A stretch of DNA of 64,000 nt. Origin: Lewinella sp. LCG006. GTDB taxonomy: Bacteria; Bacteroidota; Bacteroidia; Chitinophagales; Saprospiraceae. A program made the position numbers and the translations under genes. The notes under the pieces were generated by a model. The model had not been told where the DNA came from. It ran no database searches and saw only the letters and a list, made by a program, of their open reading frames with translations. Position 1 is the stretch's first letter. Each line of letters begins with the position of its first letter. Positions 16,883 through 24,561 of this stretch are shown here, in pieces. The DNA lies in the NCBI RefSeq assembly GCF_040784935.1, contig NZ_CP160680.1, positions 310,001 through 374,000 on the forward strand, given 5' to 3'.

Positions 16883-18094
16883 ATGAAAAATACCGTACTG
16901 TCTTCCAACGATCCGGTCATTGACAAGCTGTTGAAAAAGCTGGCGAAGGATAAGAAGCTGGCAAATTTGCTTCTGGCTTCGCTGGATAAGGCCCGTAAAA
17001 AAGCCAAGAAAAGCCTCAATGAGCAACTCTTCAAAGCCTTAGACTGGCCTTTGAAATTGGAGACTTACCAAAAATACCTGGAAGAGTTTGCGCGATGGAT
17101 TCCTCAACAAAGTAGCGACCCCGCCTGGACCGCACCCGGTACCGATGAACAGCAGGAGGTGTACGACCGCTTGTGCCATTTTTATTACCTGATTGATCAG
17201 CCAGTGGGACCAAAAGACACGGTCATTGTACAGAATCTGCCCTGGTTTTCGAAGTGGTTGGTGGAATACGCCAACGATTGGGGAAGCTTCCTGGACTCCA
17301 CAGAATCCTTCAATGATGATATCCTGAATTCCTTTATCAATGACTCGCCAAAATACGAGGTGGAAAACTCGATGGTCAATGGTAAGCCCAATAGCCCAAG
17401 TGGGTGGTTGACGTTTAACCAGTTTTTTGCCCGCGAGCTCAACCCAGGGCTGCGCCCGATTGCTGATCCCTTCGACAACACCGTGGTGGTGAGCCCGGCC
17501 GACTGCACCTACCGCGCCCAATACCGGATAGGGCCAGATTCGACGATTGAGGAGGTGACGGTGAAAAAAACGCACAAATACGCCAGTATCAAGGAGTTGC
17601 TTAAAGGCAGTGAATATGCCGATGCTTTTGCCAATGGTCATTTTGCCCACTATTTCCTGGGGCCTTATTCTTATCACCGTTTCCACTTGCCCGTATCAGG
17701 GGTAGTGAAGGAATGCTACCCGGTGATGGGCAAAGTTTTTCTGGATGTCAACATTACCGATAATCAATTTGATGCGCCTGACAACTCGGAAGGAGCCTAC
17801 GAATTTTATCAGGCACGTGGCATCATTACCATTGACACCACGAACTCTCCTTACGGCAACGTAGGTATCGTGGCAGTGATCCCTATTGGGATGGCCCAGG
17901 TTTCGTCGGTACACATGACGGCTACCCCGGGCGCGAAGATGCTCAAAGGCGATGAGTTTGGGTACTTCCTCTTTGGTGGATCCGATATTATCGTGTTGTT
18001 CCAGGATGGTATAGATGCGCTGATTGGAGGCAGCACCGAGTACCATCACTATGGTTCGGTGATTGCGCGCTGTACGGATTTGGATGATTTTTAG
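16883..18094 (+). CDS. phosphatidylserine decarboxylase-like pyruvoyl enzyme
   Basis: A 403-residue protein; the ATG at 16883 is chosen because upstream in-frame codons run through the hairpin repeat. The C-terminal 250 residues are the PSD-type domain: FNQFFARELNPGLRPI, VVSPADC with the conserved Asp, YSYHRFHLPVSG with the conserved His, VMGKVFLDV, and FGGSDIIVLF. In the last motif S367 is the predicted autocleavage site that becomes the pyruvoyl group. All parts needed for self-processing appear present. The first 130 residues are an extra helical domain not found in housekeeping bacterial PSDs, as in PSD-related amino-acid decarboxylases (PsiD-like). The substrate may therefore be phosphatidylserine or a free amino acid. 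No phosphatidylserine synthase gene is adjacent. Confidence 0.8.
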   Translation: MKNTVLSSNDPVIDKLLKKLAKDKKLANLLLASLDKARKKAKKSLNEQLFKALDWPLKLETYQKYLEEFARWIPQQSSDPAWTAPGTDEQQEVYDRLCHFYYLIDQPVGPKDTVIVQNLPWFSKWLVEYANDWGSFLDSTESFNDDILNSFINDSPKYEVENSMVNGKPNSPSGWLTFNQFFARELNPGLRPIADPFDNTVVVSPADCTYRAQYRIGPDSTIEEVTVKKTHKYASIKELLKGSEYADAFANGHFAHYFLGPYSYHRFHLPVSGVVKECYPVMGKVFLDVNITDNQFDAPDNSEGAYEFYQARGIITIDTTNSPYGNVGIVAVIPIGMAQVSSVHMTATPGAKMLKGDEFGYFLFGGSDIIVLFQDGIDALIGGSTEYHHYGSVIARCTDLDDF

Positions 18095-18112
18095 GTAGAA
18101 ACGCTTTCTAAG

Positions 18113-18529
18113 GTCGGAAGTGGGAGGTGGGAAGTCGGAAGTTTTTGAAGGTTGCTAGGGGATGCTTTTCTTTTTGTCCTCGCGTACCCTATTACTTCCA
18201 AATTCTGCTTTACGAAGTCGGAAGTGGGAGGTGGGAAGTCGGAAGTTTTTGAAGGTTGCTAGGGGGATACTTTTCTTTTTGTCCTCGCGTACCCTATTAC
18301 TTCCAAATTCTGCTTTACGAAGTCGAAAGTGGGAGGTGGGAAGTCGGAAGTTTTTGAAGGTTGCTAGGGGATGCTTTTCTTTTTGTCCTCGCGTGCCCCA
18401 TTGCTTCTGAATTCTGCTTTACGAAGTCGGAAGTGGGAGGTGGGAAGTCGGAAGTTTTTGAAGGTTGCTAGCGGATGCTTTACCTTGATTCTACTCGCGT
18501 GCCCCATTAATTCCGACTTCTGATCTCCG
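18113..18529. repeat. four tandem copies of a 104-bp intergenic repeat
   Basis: Units start at 18113, 18217, 18322 and 18426 with GTCGGAAGTGGGAGGTGGGA, giving periods of 104, 105 and 104 bases. Each contains GTTTTTGAAGGTTGCTAG and, in the first three, TTCTTTTTGTCCTCGCGT. The fourth decays after about 60 bases. The GGAAGTGGGA core recurs in other gaps of this window. No gene is encoded, and the spurious frames simply follow the repeat. Confidence 0.93.
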
Positions 18530-18600
18530 ACTTCTCCCCATCTCTGACTTAATACTAACGAAAACCTTACCTTTATCCTCAGTACCACCTTTTATCCATA

Positions 18601-19353
18601 ATGACCATAAATACCATTGACGATGTCATTGCCACCTTGGAATTCATCATCCAGGAATCAGAGACCAACAACAGTACCCAAGGTTATTTTGCAGCCCTTT
18701 ACCTAAAAGTGACTCGCCAGGTAAAGGCGGGCATTACTGCGGGCGACTTTCAAGACAATGGCCGCATGGAACAACTGGATGTTATCTTTGCCAAGCGATA
18801 CATTGATGCTTATTTTGACCACCGGCAAGGCAAGACTATCAGTCAATCCTGGCAAGCCGCATTCCTACTAGCGGAAGATTACTGGGCGGTGGTGTTGCAG
18901 CACCTGCTCAGCGGAATGAATGCACATATCAGTCTGGATTTGGGCATTGCCGCGGCGGAGGTCATGAAAGGCCAGGATATTCAGCAGCTCCATGGTGATT
19001 TTAAGCAGATCAATATCCTCCTGGCGGGGCTCGTTGATCAAGTACAGCAAGAACTGGCAGTGATTTGGCCCAAGCTCCATTGGATACTACGAAAAACCAA
19101 GCGGACCAATAAATTCCTGACCGACTTCAGTATGGAAGTGGCGCGGGATGGCGCTTGGCGCTTTGCCCAAAAACTTGCACAAACACCTGATGAGAGGTGG
19201 CTTACAGAAATGGAAACCCGAGATGATCGGGTAGCCCGTAACAACAAGCTCATTATTCAGCCGGGATGGTTGATGTGTCTGGCTTTGAAAGTCATCCGCT
19301 TGGGAGAACGCGGCACAATACAGCAAAAAATTCAAGGCTTAAATAGGCCATAA
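18601..19353 (+). CDS. DUF5995 family protein
   Basis: A 250-residue protein without signal peptide or membrane segments. It resembles the DUF5995 family, with features such as TQGYFAALYLKVTRQVKAG, MEQLDVIFAKRYIDAYF, SQSWQAAFL, LLSGMNAHISLDLGIAAAEV and DFSMEVARDGAWRFAQKLA. The conserved MNAHIxLDL phrase is the clearest mark. It is predicted to be all-alpha. The biochemical function is unknown. The gene is a single unit between the tandem repeat and a 214-base gap, and the ATG directly follows a possible TACCTTTA -7-like box at 18568-18575. Confidence 0.72.
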   Translation: MTINTIDDVIATLEFIIQESETNNSTQGYFAALYLKVTRQVKAGITAGDFQDNGRMEQLDVIFAKRYIDAYFDHRQGKTISQSWQAAFLLAEDYWAVVLQHLLSGMNAHISLDLGIAAAEVMKGQDIQQLHGDFKQINILLAGLVDQVQQELAVIWPKLHWILRKTKRTNKFLTDFSMEVARDGAWRFAQKLAQTPDERWLTEMETRDDRVARNNKLIIQPGWLMCLALKVIRLGERGTIQQKIQGLNRP

Positions 19354-19567
19354 TCCGAGACAAGAAGCAATTATTGACTACCAATAGGGTAAAAAGAAAA
19401 TAGGCTCTCTAATGATTCAAGTTCGGATGCCGAGACTTTGAGGTTAACCATGACCAACACCCATAATTCCTCTACCGGAATTCATGGAGTTTTTACCTAC
19501 CTGTTTTCAGGGGTAAGCGATTGTGAGAAGCCCTCTATTTTTGAGGTTTAATCCTAAAAATTCCCCT

Positions 19568-20857
19568 ATGAAGTACTTTACGCTACTACTCTTTTCGTTT
19601 TCCTGCTATTTCCTCCACGCTCAGGATTGCGCGCCAGGCTGGGCTTATTACCACACGGTAAGCATCGACAATAGCCTGGGCGGCAACCTTACCGACTACC
19701 AGGTAGCCATTGAACTCAATACTGCTGAGTTGGTTGCCGAAGGTAAACTTCGCGCCGATGGTGCAGATCTGCGAGTGTATACCACCGATTGCACCCTCCT
19801 ACCCTTTTGGGGCGACAGCCTGGGCTTGAGTACCGCCACCAAAGTGTGGGTCAAGATCCCTAACATCGCTGCTGGCGCAAGTTTAGACATCCAGGTTTAC
19901 TACGGTAAAGCGGATGCAACTTCAGCTGCTGATGGCGACAACACCTTTATTTTCTTTGATGATTTCTCTTCGGGAATGGTGGATCCTACAAAATGGGAAA
20001 CCATTGGTGAGTTCGCCACTTTTGAGGTTGTTGACGGAATGCTCAATTACAGTAGTACCGGCAACGTACAGGGATCACGCTTTAAATTTGCACGTACCGT
20101 ACCTGTTTTTTCTGACGAAGTGATTTTTGACTACGCAGGAGCTGTCACCAACTCCAACGGCTTTGGCTTTAGCAGTAGTACCGGCACCGAGCTGGAGCGT
20201 ATCCTTTTCCGGCAATCTAATTTTGGCTTTGATACCCTCAATCAGATAGCTTTGATGCAGGATACCCTAAGCAATGGTTTTCAGATTGAAGGCATGTACC
20301 CGCTTTTGCGCTTTCCACGCTTTGAATTCAATACAGCATCCATTACTGTTGGTCTTAACAGTGACAATAATCTACGTTTTACCCGCTTTGCGAACGAGGG
20401 CACTGGCGATGAAAACACCAATGAATACATTCCCATCCAATTGGAAACGACTGGTTTCCATTTCATCCTGTCCAGTTTCTCCACTTCTCAGACCATTTTC
20501 CTGGACAACATCCGTGTGCGTCAACAAACAGAAACGCCTCCAGTAAGCACCAATGGTCCGGAAATTTTCCTCGATCCTAGCCGCCTTACTTCCCTCATTG
20601 ATCCCAGCCGCGTGCAAGTATTTCCTAATCCTACCACCGAACAGAGCCTCATCAGCATCGACTACCAAGAACCCGTATCGGTGCACATCTTCAATGCGCA
20701 AGGCCAGCAGCTGAATAACTTAAGCTTACAGCTAAACCAGGGTGTATCAGCTTCCCTGGTCACCAGACAATTACCCGCAGGCCTCTACATGTTGCAATTT
20801 ACCCGTTTAGCAAATGGTGCATTGTTGCATACGCGTTCGTTGAGTGTGGTAAAGTAA
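19568..20857 (+). CDS. DUF2341 domain protein with T9SS type A sorting domain
   Basis: About 429 residues. The start at 19568 gives a signal peptide ending FLHAQ; a further upstream ATG adds 15 residues and is rejected. Residues 20-120 match DUF2341 (YYHTVSIDNSLGGNLTDYQV, GADLRVYTTDC, TKVWVKIPNIAAG, DIQVYYGKADATS), a domain common in extracellular proteins that also carry lectin-like folds. A concanavalin-like stretch follows (FIFFDDFSSGMVDPTKWETI to IFLDNIRVRQQ). The C-terminus (VQVFPNPTTEQ to GLYMLQF and LSVVK) is a type A T9SS sorting domain. It is probably a secreted carbohydrate-binding or adhesin-like protein. A strong terminator follows at 20950. Confidence 0.85.
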   Translation: MKYFTLLLFSFSCYFLHAQDCAPGWAYYHTVSIDNSLGGNLTDYQVAIELNTAELVAEGKLRADGADLRVYTTDCTLLPFWGDSLGLSTATKVWVKIPNIAAGASLDIQVYYGKADATSAADGDNTFIFFDDFSSGMVDPTKWETIGEFATFEVVDGMLNYSSTGNVQGSRFKFARTVPVFSDEVIFDYAGAVTNSNGFGFSSSTGTELERILFRQSNFGFDTLNQIALMQDTLSNGFQIEGMYPLLRFPRFEFNTASITVGLNSDNNLRFTRFANEGTGDENTNEYIPIQLETTGFHFILSSFSTSQTIFLDNIRVRQQTETPPVSTNGPEIFLDPSRLTSLIDPSRVQVFPNPTTEQSLISIDYQEPVSVHIFNAQGQQLNNLSLQLNQGVSASLVTRQLPAGLYMLQFTRLANGALLHTRSLSVVK

Positions 20858-20949
20858 AAGGAGAGGAAGCGTAAGCTTTACGCCCGCTTAAGTGACGGAA
20901 CACAAATTACTAAGTAAAATATCCCAAAAATTAATGCAGTTATTGGTAT

Positions 20950-20987
20950 ACCCGGAGCACGGATGAGGTGCTTCGGGTGTTTTTTTT
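20950..20987 (+). terminator. rho-independent terminator after the DUF2341 gene
   Basis: ACCCGGAGCAC (20950-20960) pairs with GTGCTTCGGGT (20968-20978) with one G-T pair, followed by eight T residues interrupted only by one G. Confidence 0.85.
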
Positions 20988-21088
20988 ATTTGATATCCCA
21001 TTTTGTTAAAATCATGTCAACGATTTAAGCGTTGTAAGGTCGTCTGCCGAAAAATCTGCATTTTTGCAAAAATGATATTTTCTTAGCT

Positions 21089-22519
21089 ATGCGAATGATA
21101 ATTACACTTTTATTGGTGACACTCTCACTTACGACTTGGGCCCAGGATGGCTACGAGATCAAAGTAAGCATTGATGGTTACGAACAAAAAGACCTCTACC
21201 TTGCCTACTACCTTGGCGAAAAGCAATACATACTCGACACCGTGGCCAGGGCAGAGGACAATAGTTACACCTTCCGGGGAGAGGAAAATCTGGCCGGAGG
21301 AATTTACCTGGTAGTGATGGCACCCGACAACCAGTTTTTCCAAATCCTTATCGACGATAAAAATCAGCGCTTCAGCCTAAAAACGGCCATGGGAGAAACC
21401 CAACTGGAAAACACCCAGTTTACCAATTCTCCCGACAACCAGGACTTTTACAATTACCTCCTCTATCTGGCTGAGCAACGCGACGAAGGCGAGGAATTCC
21501 AAAAGGTCATCAATTCGGAATCCGCTTCCGAAAAAGATAAAGAACGAGCCAAAGAAGCCTTGGAAGACCTAGGGGATAAAGTACTGGTATACCAGAAAAA
21601 ATTCATCGCAGATCACCCTGGCAGCTTACCAGCAGCCATCATTGAGGCCAACTTGCCTACCGAATTCCCTGAATTTACGGGCACCGAAGAAGAGATCAAC
21701 AATAAGAAATGGCGTTGGATGCAGCAACACTATTTCGACAACCTTGATCTTGGAGACACGCGCATGTTGCGTACCCCCTTCCTCTTCCAAAGGGTCGACT
21801 ATTTTGTACAAAAACTACAAGTTCAGCACCCTGATAGTATTGCATTGGCCATTGATTTTATCTTGGAGAAAATGCGGCCTTCAGAAGAAAACTTCAAATT
21901 TTACCTGATCCACTTCCTGAATTTCTACGCAGCCTCCAAATTTGTGGGTATGGATGCTGTTTACGTCCACCTGGTAGACAAATACTACGCCCTTGGTCTT
22001 GCCCCCTGGACGGAAGAAGAACAACTGGAAAAGATTGTCGACAATGCCAATCGCCTGCGCCCTTTACTCATTGGAAAAACTGCCCCAGACCTCCAGATGG
22101 AACGACGCGATGGTAGTAAAATCAACTTGTCTGATGTAGAGTCGCCCTACACGGTACTGTACTTCTGGCGCTACGATTGTGGTCACTGCAAAAAATCAAC
22201 ACCAATTCTGGCCGACTTTTACGAAAAATTCAAAGATCGTGGCGTCAAAATCTTCGCCGGCTGTGCCAAGCTCCGCGACGAAGTACCTGAATGCTGGGAC
22301 TACATCGACGAAAATGGAATCGGCGAATGGATACATGTCGTTGATCCATACGGCCGCTCCCGCTTCATGACGACCTACGACCTCAAGACCACTCCGCAAA
22401 TCTACGTTCTGGACAAAGACAAAAAAATCATTTCCAAGCGCCTCGGGGCTGAACAATTGGAAGAACTCTTCAACCGCTTGCTGGAAGAAGAGACACTGGA
22501 GATTGAGCGGAGTAAGTAA
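21089..22519 (+). CDS. TlpA-like thioredoxin-fold protein with DUF4369/DUF5106-like N-terminus
   Basis: A 476-residue periplasmic protein with signal MRMIITLLLVTLSLTTWAQ. Residues 22-120 resemble the DUF4369 beta domain (YEIKVSIDGYEQKDLYLAYY). A helical middle region follows (ADHPGSLPAAIIEANLPTEF, YFDNLDLGDTRMLRTPFLF), as in DUF5106-type proteins. The C-terminal thioredoxin fold begins at IGKTAPDLQMERRDG and has the redox motif CGHC at 364-367 (YDCGHCKKSTP) and a later TTPQIYVLDKDKK with the cis-Pro. Such proteins are thought to reduce or rearrange disulfides in the envelope. The gene is transcribed alone: a terminator lies upstream, and a bidirectional hairpin separates it from the convergent gene downstream. 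Confidence 0.85.
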   Translation: MRMIITLLLVTLSLTTWAQDGYEIKVSIDGYEQKDLYLAYYLGEKQYILDTVARAEDNSYTFRGEENLAGGIYLVVMAPDNQFFQILIDDKNQRFSLKTAMGETQLENTQFTNSPDNQDFYNYLLYLAEQRDEGEEFQKVINSESASEKDKERAKEALEDLGDKVLVYQKKFIADHPGSLPAAIIEANLPTEFPEFTGTEEEINNKKWRWMQQHYFDNLDLGDTRMLRTPFLFQRVDYFVQKLQVQHPDSIALAIDFILEKMRPSEENFKFYLIHFLNFYAASKFVGMDAVYVHLVDKYYALGLAPWTEEEQLEKIVDNANRLRPLLIGKTAPDLQMERRDGSKINLSDVESPYTVLYFWRYDCGHCKKSTPILADFYEKFKDRGVKIFAGCAKLRDEVPECWDYIDENGIGEWIHVVDPYGRSRFMTTYDLKTTPQIYVLDKDKKIISKRLGAEQLEELFNRLLEEETLEIERSK

Positions 22520-22556
22520 CCGAAAATGGTTATCCGGCGGCGCTACCGCTACTTAG

Positions 22557-22602
22557 CGTAGAGGGTATAGGGACAGCAATTTATCCTTATACCCTCTCTA
22601 CG
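22557..22602. terminator. bidirectional terminator-like hairpin between convergent genes
   Basis: CGTAGAGGGTATA (22557-22569) pairs with TATACCCTCTCTACG (22588-22602), with two unpaired bases. It lies between the TlpA-like gene and the convergent membrane protein gene. There is no long T-run on either side. Confidence 0.5.
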
Positions 22603-22632
22603 TTTAAGGGCGTGAGTCGTTCTTAAACCCCT

Positions 22633-23538
22633 CTACCTCCTCACCTTCCTGACCAGCTCCTTCTTCAATACCTTGAGGTACCACTTATTCGTTTTCCCGA
22701 CAATGTAGGTAGAAGAGGAGTCCGGGATATTCATACTCTGCAATTGAAAATGAGTATAATCTGAAGTTGCCGAACTAAGGGCAAAATGAATATCATTCAG
22801 GGTATCTTCTTCTAAAATCAACTGGGGGATCACATAAAATTGGTAAAGTGCTTGAAAAGCACTATCTCGGGCATAGCTACCAAAAGCTCCCCCTGTTGAG
22901 TCTACCTTCAGGTAAGGTTCAAAAGCAATCCCTTCCTCCCTTAATCGGGCCAAAACCTCTTCCGGCGACTTCTTCACCTCGTAGGGACTCTGATAAAAAC
23001 GAACATTTCCAGGCGCATCAGCTACCATGTAATACCACCGAGGTGGGGAGGTGGCCACAAAACTCATGCTGGTGAGCAGTAACAATCCCCAGCTCCACGC
23101 GACAGGTTGGAGACGAAGCATAGACCACTCAAATTGCTGTGGCTGCTTTATCATCCACCAGGGCAAAGGCAAAATCACAAAAGCGAGATAGTCCGTATAG
23201 TCCACTACCCTGCTGATCGGGATCGGCGCCACCAGGTTGTAATATTCAATAAACGGCGTGGCCAGTGGCGTCTTCCACAAAAAGAAAAACAGTGCACTCC
23301 ATAAAACGGCACCTTCTTGTAAACGAGGAAACACATACACCAGGCACAGCGGTAGTAACACCAAACCTGCTAAGTCCGACAACTTGCCCGTAAGCACATT
23401 CGAGTAGCTAGCTTTCCAAAAATGATCATTCACGATCAATAGAACCAATGCTGCCAAAAAAACAACATTGAGGAGTAGCTCACTTCTACGTCTGGGAAGA
23501 AAAATATTTTCAGAAAGTTCCATAAAACATTTAGGCAT
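22633..23538 (-). CDS. hypothetical polytopic membrane protein
   Basis: A 301-residue protein with five or so hydrophobic segments in the first 180 residues: LLLNVVFLAALVLLIVND, LAGLVLLPLCLVYVFP, LWSALFFFLWKTPLATPF, LAFVILPLPWWMI and WSWGLLLLTSMSFVA. A soluble C-terminal domain of about 120 residues follows and ends in a basic tail (LKVLKKELVRKVRR). The phrase SNVLTGKLSDLAGLVLLPL at about 47-65 resembles a motif seen in other uncharacterised bacterial membrane proteins. The start may instead be the second Met, five codons in. No function can be given. It is convergent with the TlpA-like gene and divergent from the barrel gene at 23708. Confidence 0.65.
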   Translation of the reverse strand: MPKCFMELSENIFLPRRRSELLLNVVFLAALVLLIVNDHFWKASYSNVLTGKLSDLAGLVLLPLCLVYVFPRLQEGAVLWSALFFFLWKTPLATPFIEYYNLVAPIPISRVVDYTDYLAFVILPLPWWMIKQPQQFEWSMLRLQPVAWSWGLLLLTSMSFVATSPPRWYYMVADAPGNVRFYQSPYEVKKSPEEVLARLREEGIAFEPYLKVDSTGGAFGSYARDSAFQALYQFYVIPQLILEEDTLNDIHFALSSATSDYTHFQLQSMNIPDSSSTYIVGKTNKWYLKVLKKELVRKVRR

Positions 23539-23707
23539 AAAGGAAGGTTACGAAAGCAATGCTGATAAAACAGCTTTAGCGTACTTCCTATTACGTATTG
23601 AATTGGAATTTTATAGTCTACTCATTCTACCCTGATGAGCTTTGTTACTTCTCTTTCCTCAAACGTCTAAATAACCTACCTTTAGGGGCAACAAACTAAA
23701 ACTTATT

Positions 23708-24406
23708 ATGAAACAATCTATTTATGGACTTCTCCTTGGATTTCTATTCCTAGGTACGGCCTTATCTGCTCAAGTCCTGGATCAGGGCAACTTTATGATC
23801 GGTTCTACCGTCGGTTTTTCGGTGGCACAATCCAGCATCAAATTCCAGTCAACGAATATGGACGACGAAGGCGATGGCCCTTCCTCTTCCCAATTCACGC
23901 TGGCACCCAACGTCGGTTACTTTCCGGTAGATAACTTTGTGCTCGGACTGGGCATGAACTATACGTTCAGTAGTGTCGACAATCCCAATGAGGACCGCAA
24001 CGAAGACAGTAACCTTCTCTTTGGCCCTTTCATGCGTTATTACTTTCCCTTTAATGACGATACAGCACTATTTTTCCAAACCGATTTCGGCTTTGGCAAT
24101 GCCTCCGATGACTTGCTCATTGCTGGTCAGCGCCAGAAGATCACCTCCAACATTTTTGCTTTAGGTATCGGCCCGGGCTTTACCATCTTCTCCGACTCGG
24201 CCATTGGTATCGAAGCGCTGTTCAAGTACAACTTTGCTCGTTCTTCATTTGATACCGACATTGCTGGCATCATCACAGAAACGACCACCCGTACCAACCA
24301 GTTTGACCTTTCAATTGGGATACAGTTTTATTTTGGTGGTGTACAGAAAGTAGGTTCCAACAGCGGTGGCACTACTCGTCCGACACCATCACGTCCTGGG
24401 TTCTAA
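23708..24406 (+). CDS. outer-membrane beta-barrel protein
   Basis: A 232-residue protein with signal peptide MKQSIYGLLLGFLFLGTALSAQ. The rest alternates strand-like stretches with loops (FTLAPNVGYFPVDNFVLGLGMNY, FGPFMRYYFPFND, FFQTDFGFGNA, IGIEALFKYNFA, FDLSIGIQFYFGGVQK), as in small eight-stranded OmpA/OmpW-like barrels of Bacteroidetes. A short Ser/Thr/Pro-rich tail follows the last strand. A small porin-like or structural role is plausible. It is monocistronic, ending 47 bases before a very strong terminator. The TACCTTTA at 23677-23684 resembles a -7 box but has no matching -33 box. Confidence 0.8.
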   Translation: MKQSIYGLLLGFLFLGTALSAQVLDQGNFMIGSTVGFSVAQSSIKFQSTNMDDEGDGPSSSQFTLAPNVGYFPVDNFVLGLGMNYTFSSVDNPNEDRNEDSNLLFGPFMRYYFPFNDDTALFFQTDFGFGNASDDLLIAGQRQKITSNIFALGIGPGFTIFSDSAIGIEALFKYNFARSSFDTDIAGIITETTTRTNQFDLSIGIQFYFGGVQKVGSNSGGTTRPTPSRPGF

Positions 24407-24453
24407 TCAGCTTTTGGGGAATCACTCCCCTGGATGATTTTCCTGGGCCATGC

Positions 24454-24517
24454 AGTCCTTATGCCCTGTGGGTCAAATTTACGGATTTGACCCACAGGGC
24501 ATAAGGACTTTTTTTTA
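24454..24517 (+). terminator. very strong rho-independent terminator (24-bp perfect stem)
   Basis: AGTCCTTATGCCCTGTGGGT and onward (24454-24477) is perfectly complementary to 24486-24509, leaving an 8-base loop. A run of eight or more T residues follows on the plus strand. It separates the barrel gene from the DUF3857 gene. Confidence 0.93.
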
Positions 24518-24561
24518 AAAAAAATACTATATTGCGATATAAATCAACCTCTTTCTGAACC

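Noticed and set aside
17039-17686. 215-residue minus-strand frame
   Set aside because: Antisense to the PSD-like gene, whose catalytic motifs are clear; no family resemblance.
18162-18410. 82-residue plus-strand frame with internal repeats
   Set aside because: A direct product of the 104-bp tandem array; no plausible protein.
18113-18529. CRISPR array
   Set aside because: The units are 104 bases with near-identical content throughout; there are no unique spacers and no cas genes.
21060-21073. Perfect palindrome ATTTTTGCAAAAAT before the TlpA-like gene
   Set aside because: Short and AT-rich, so it could arise by chance; no second copy or regulator suggests an operator.
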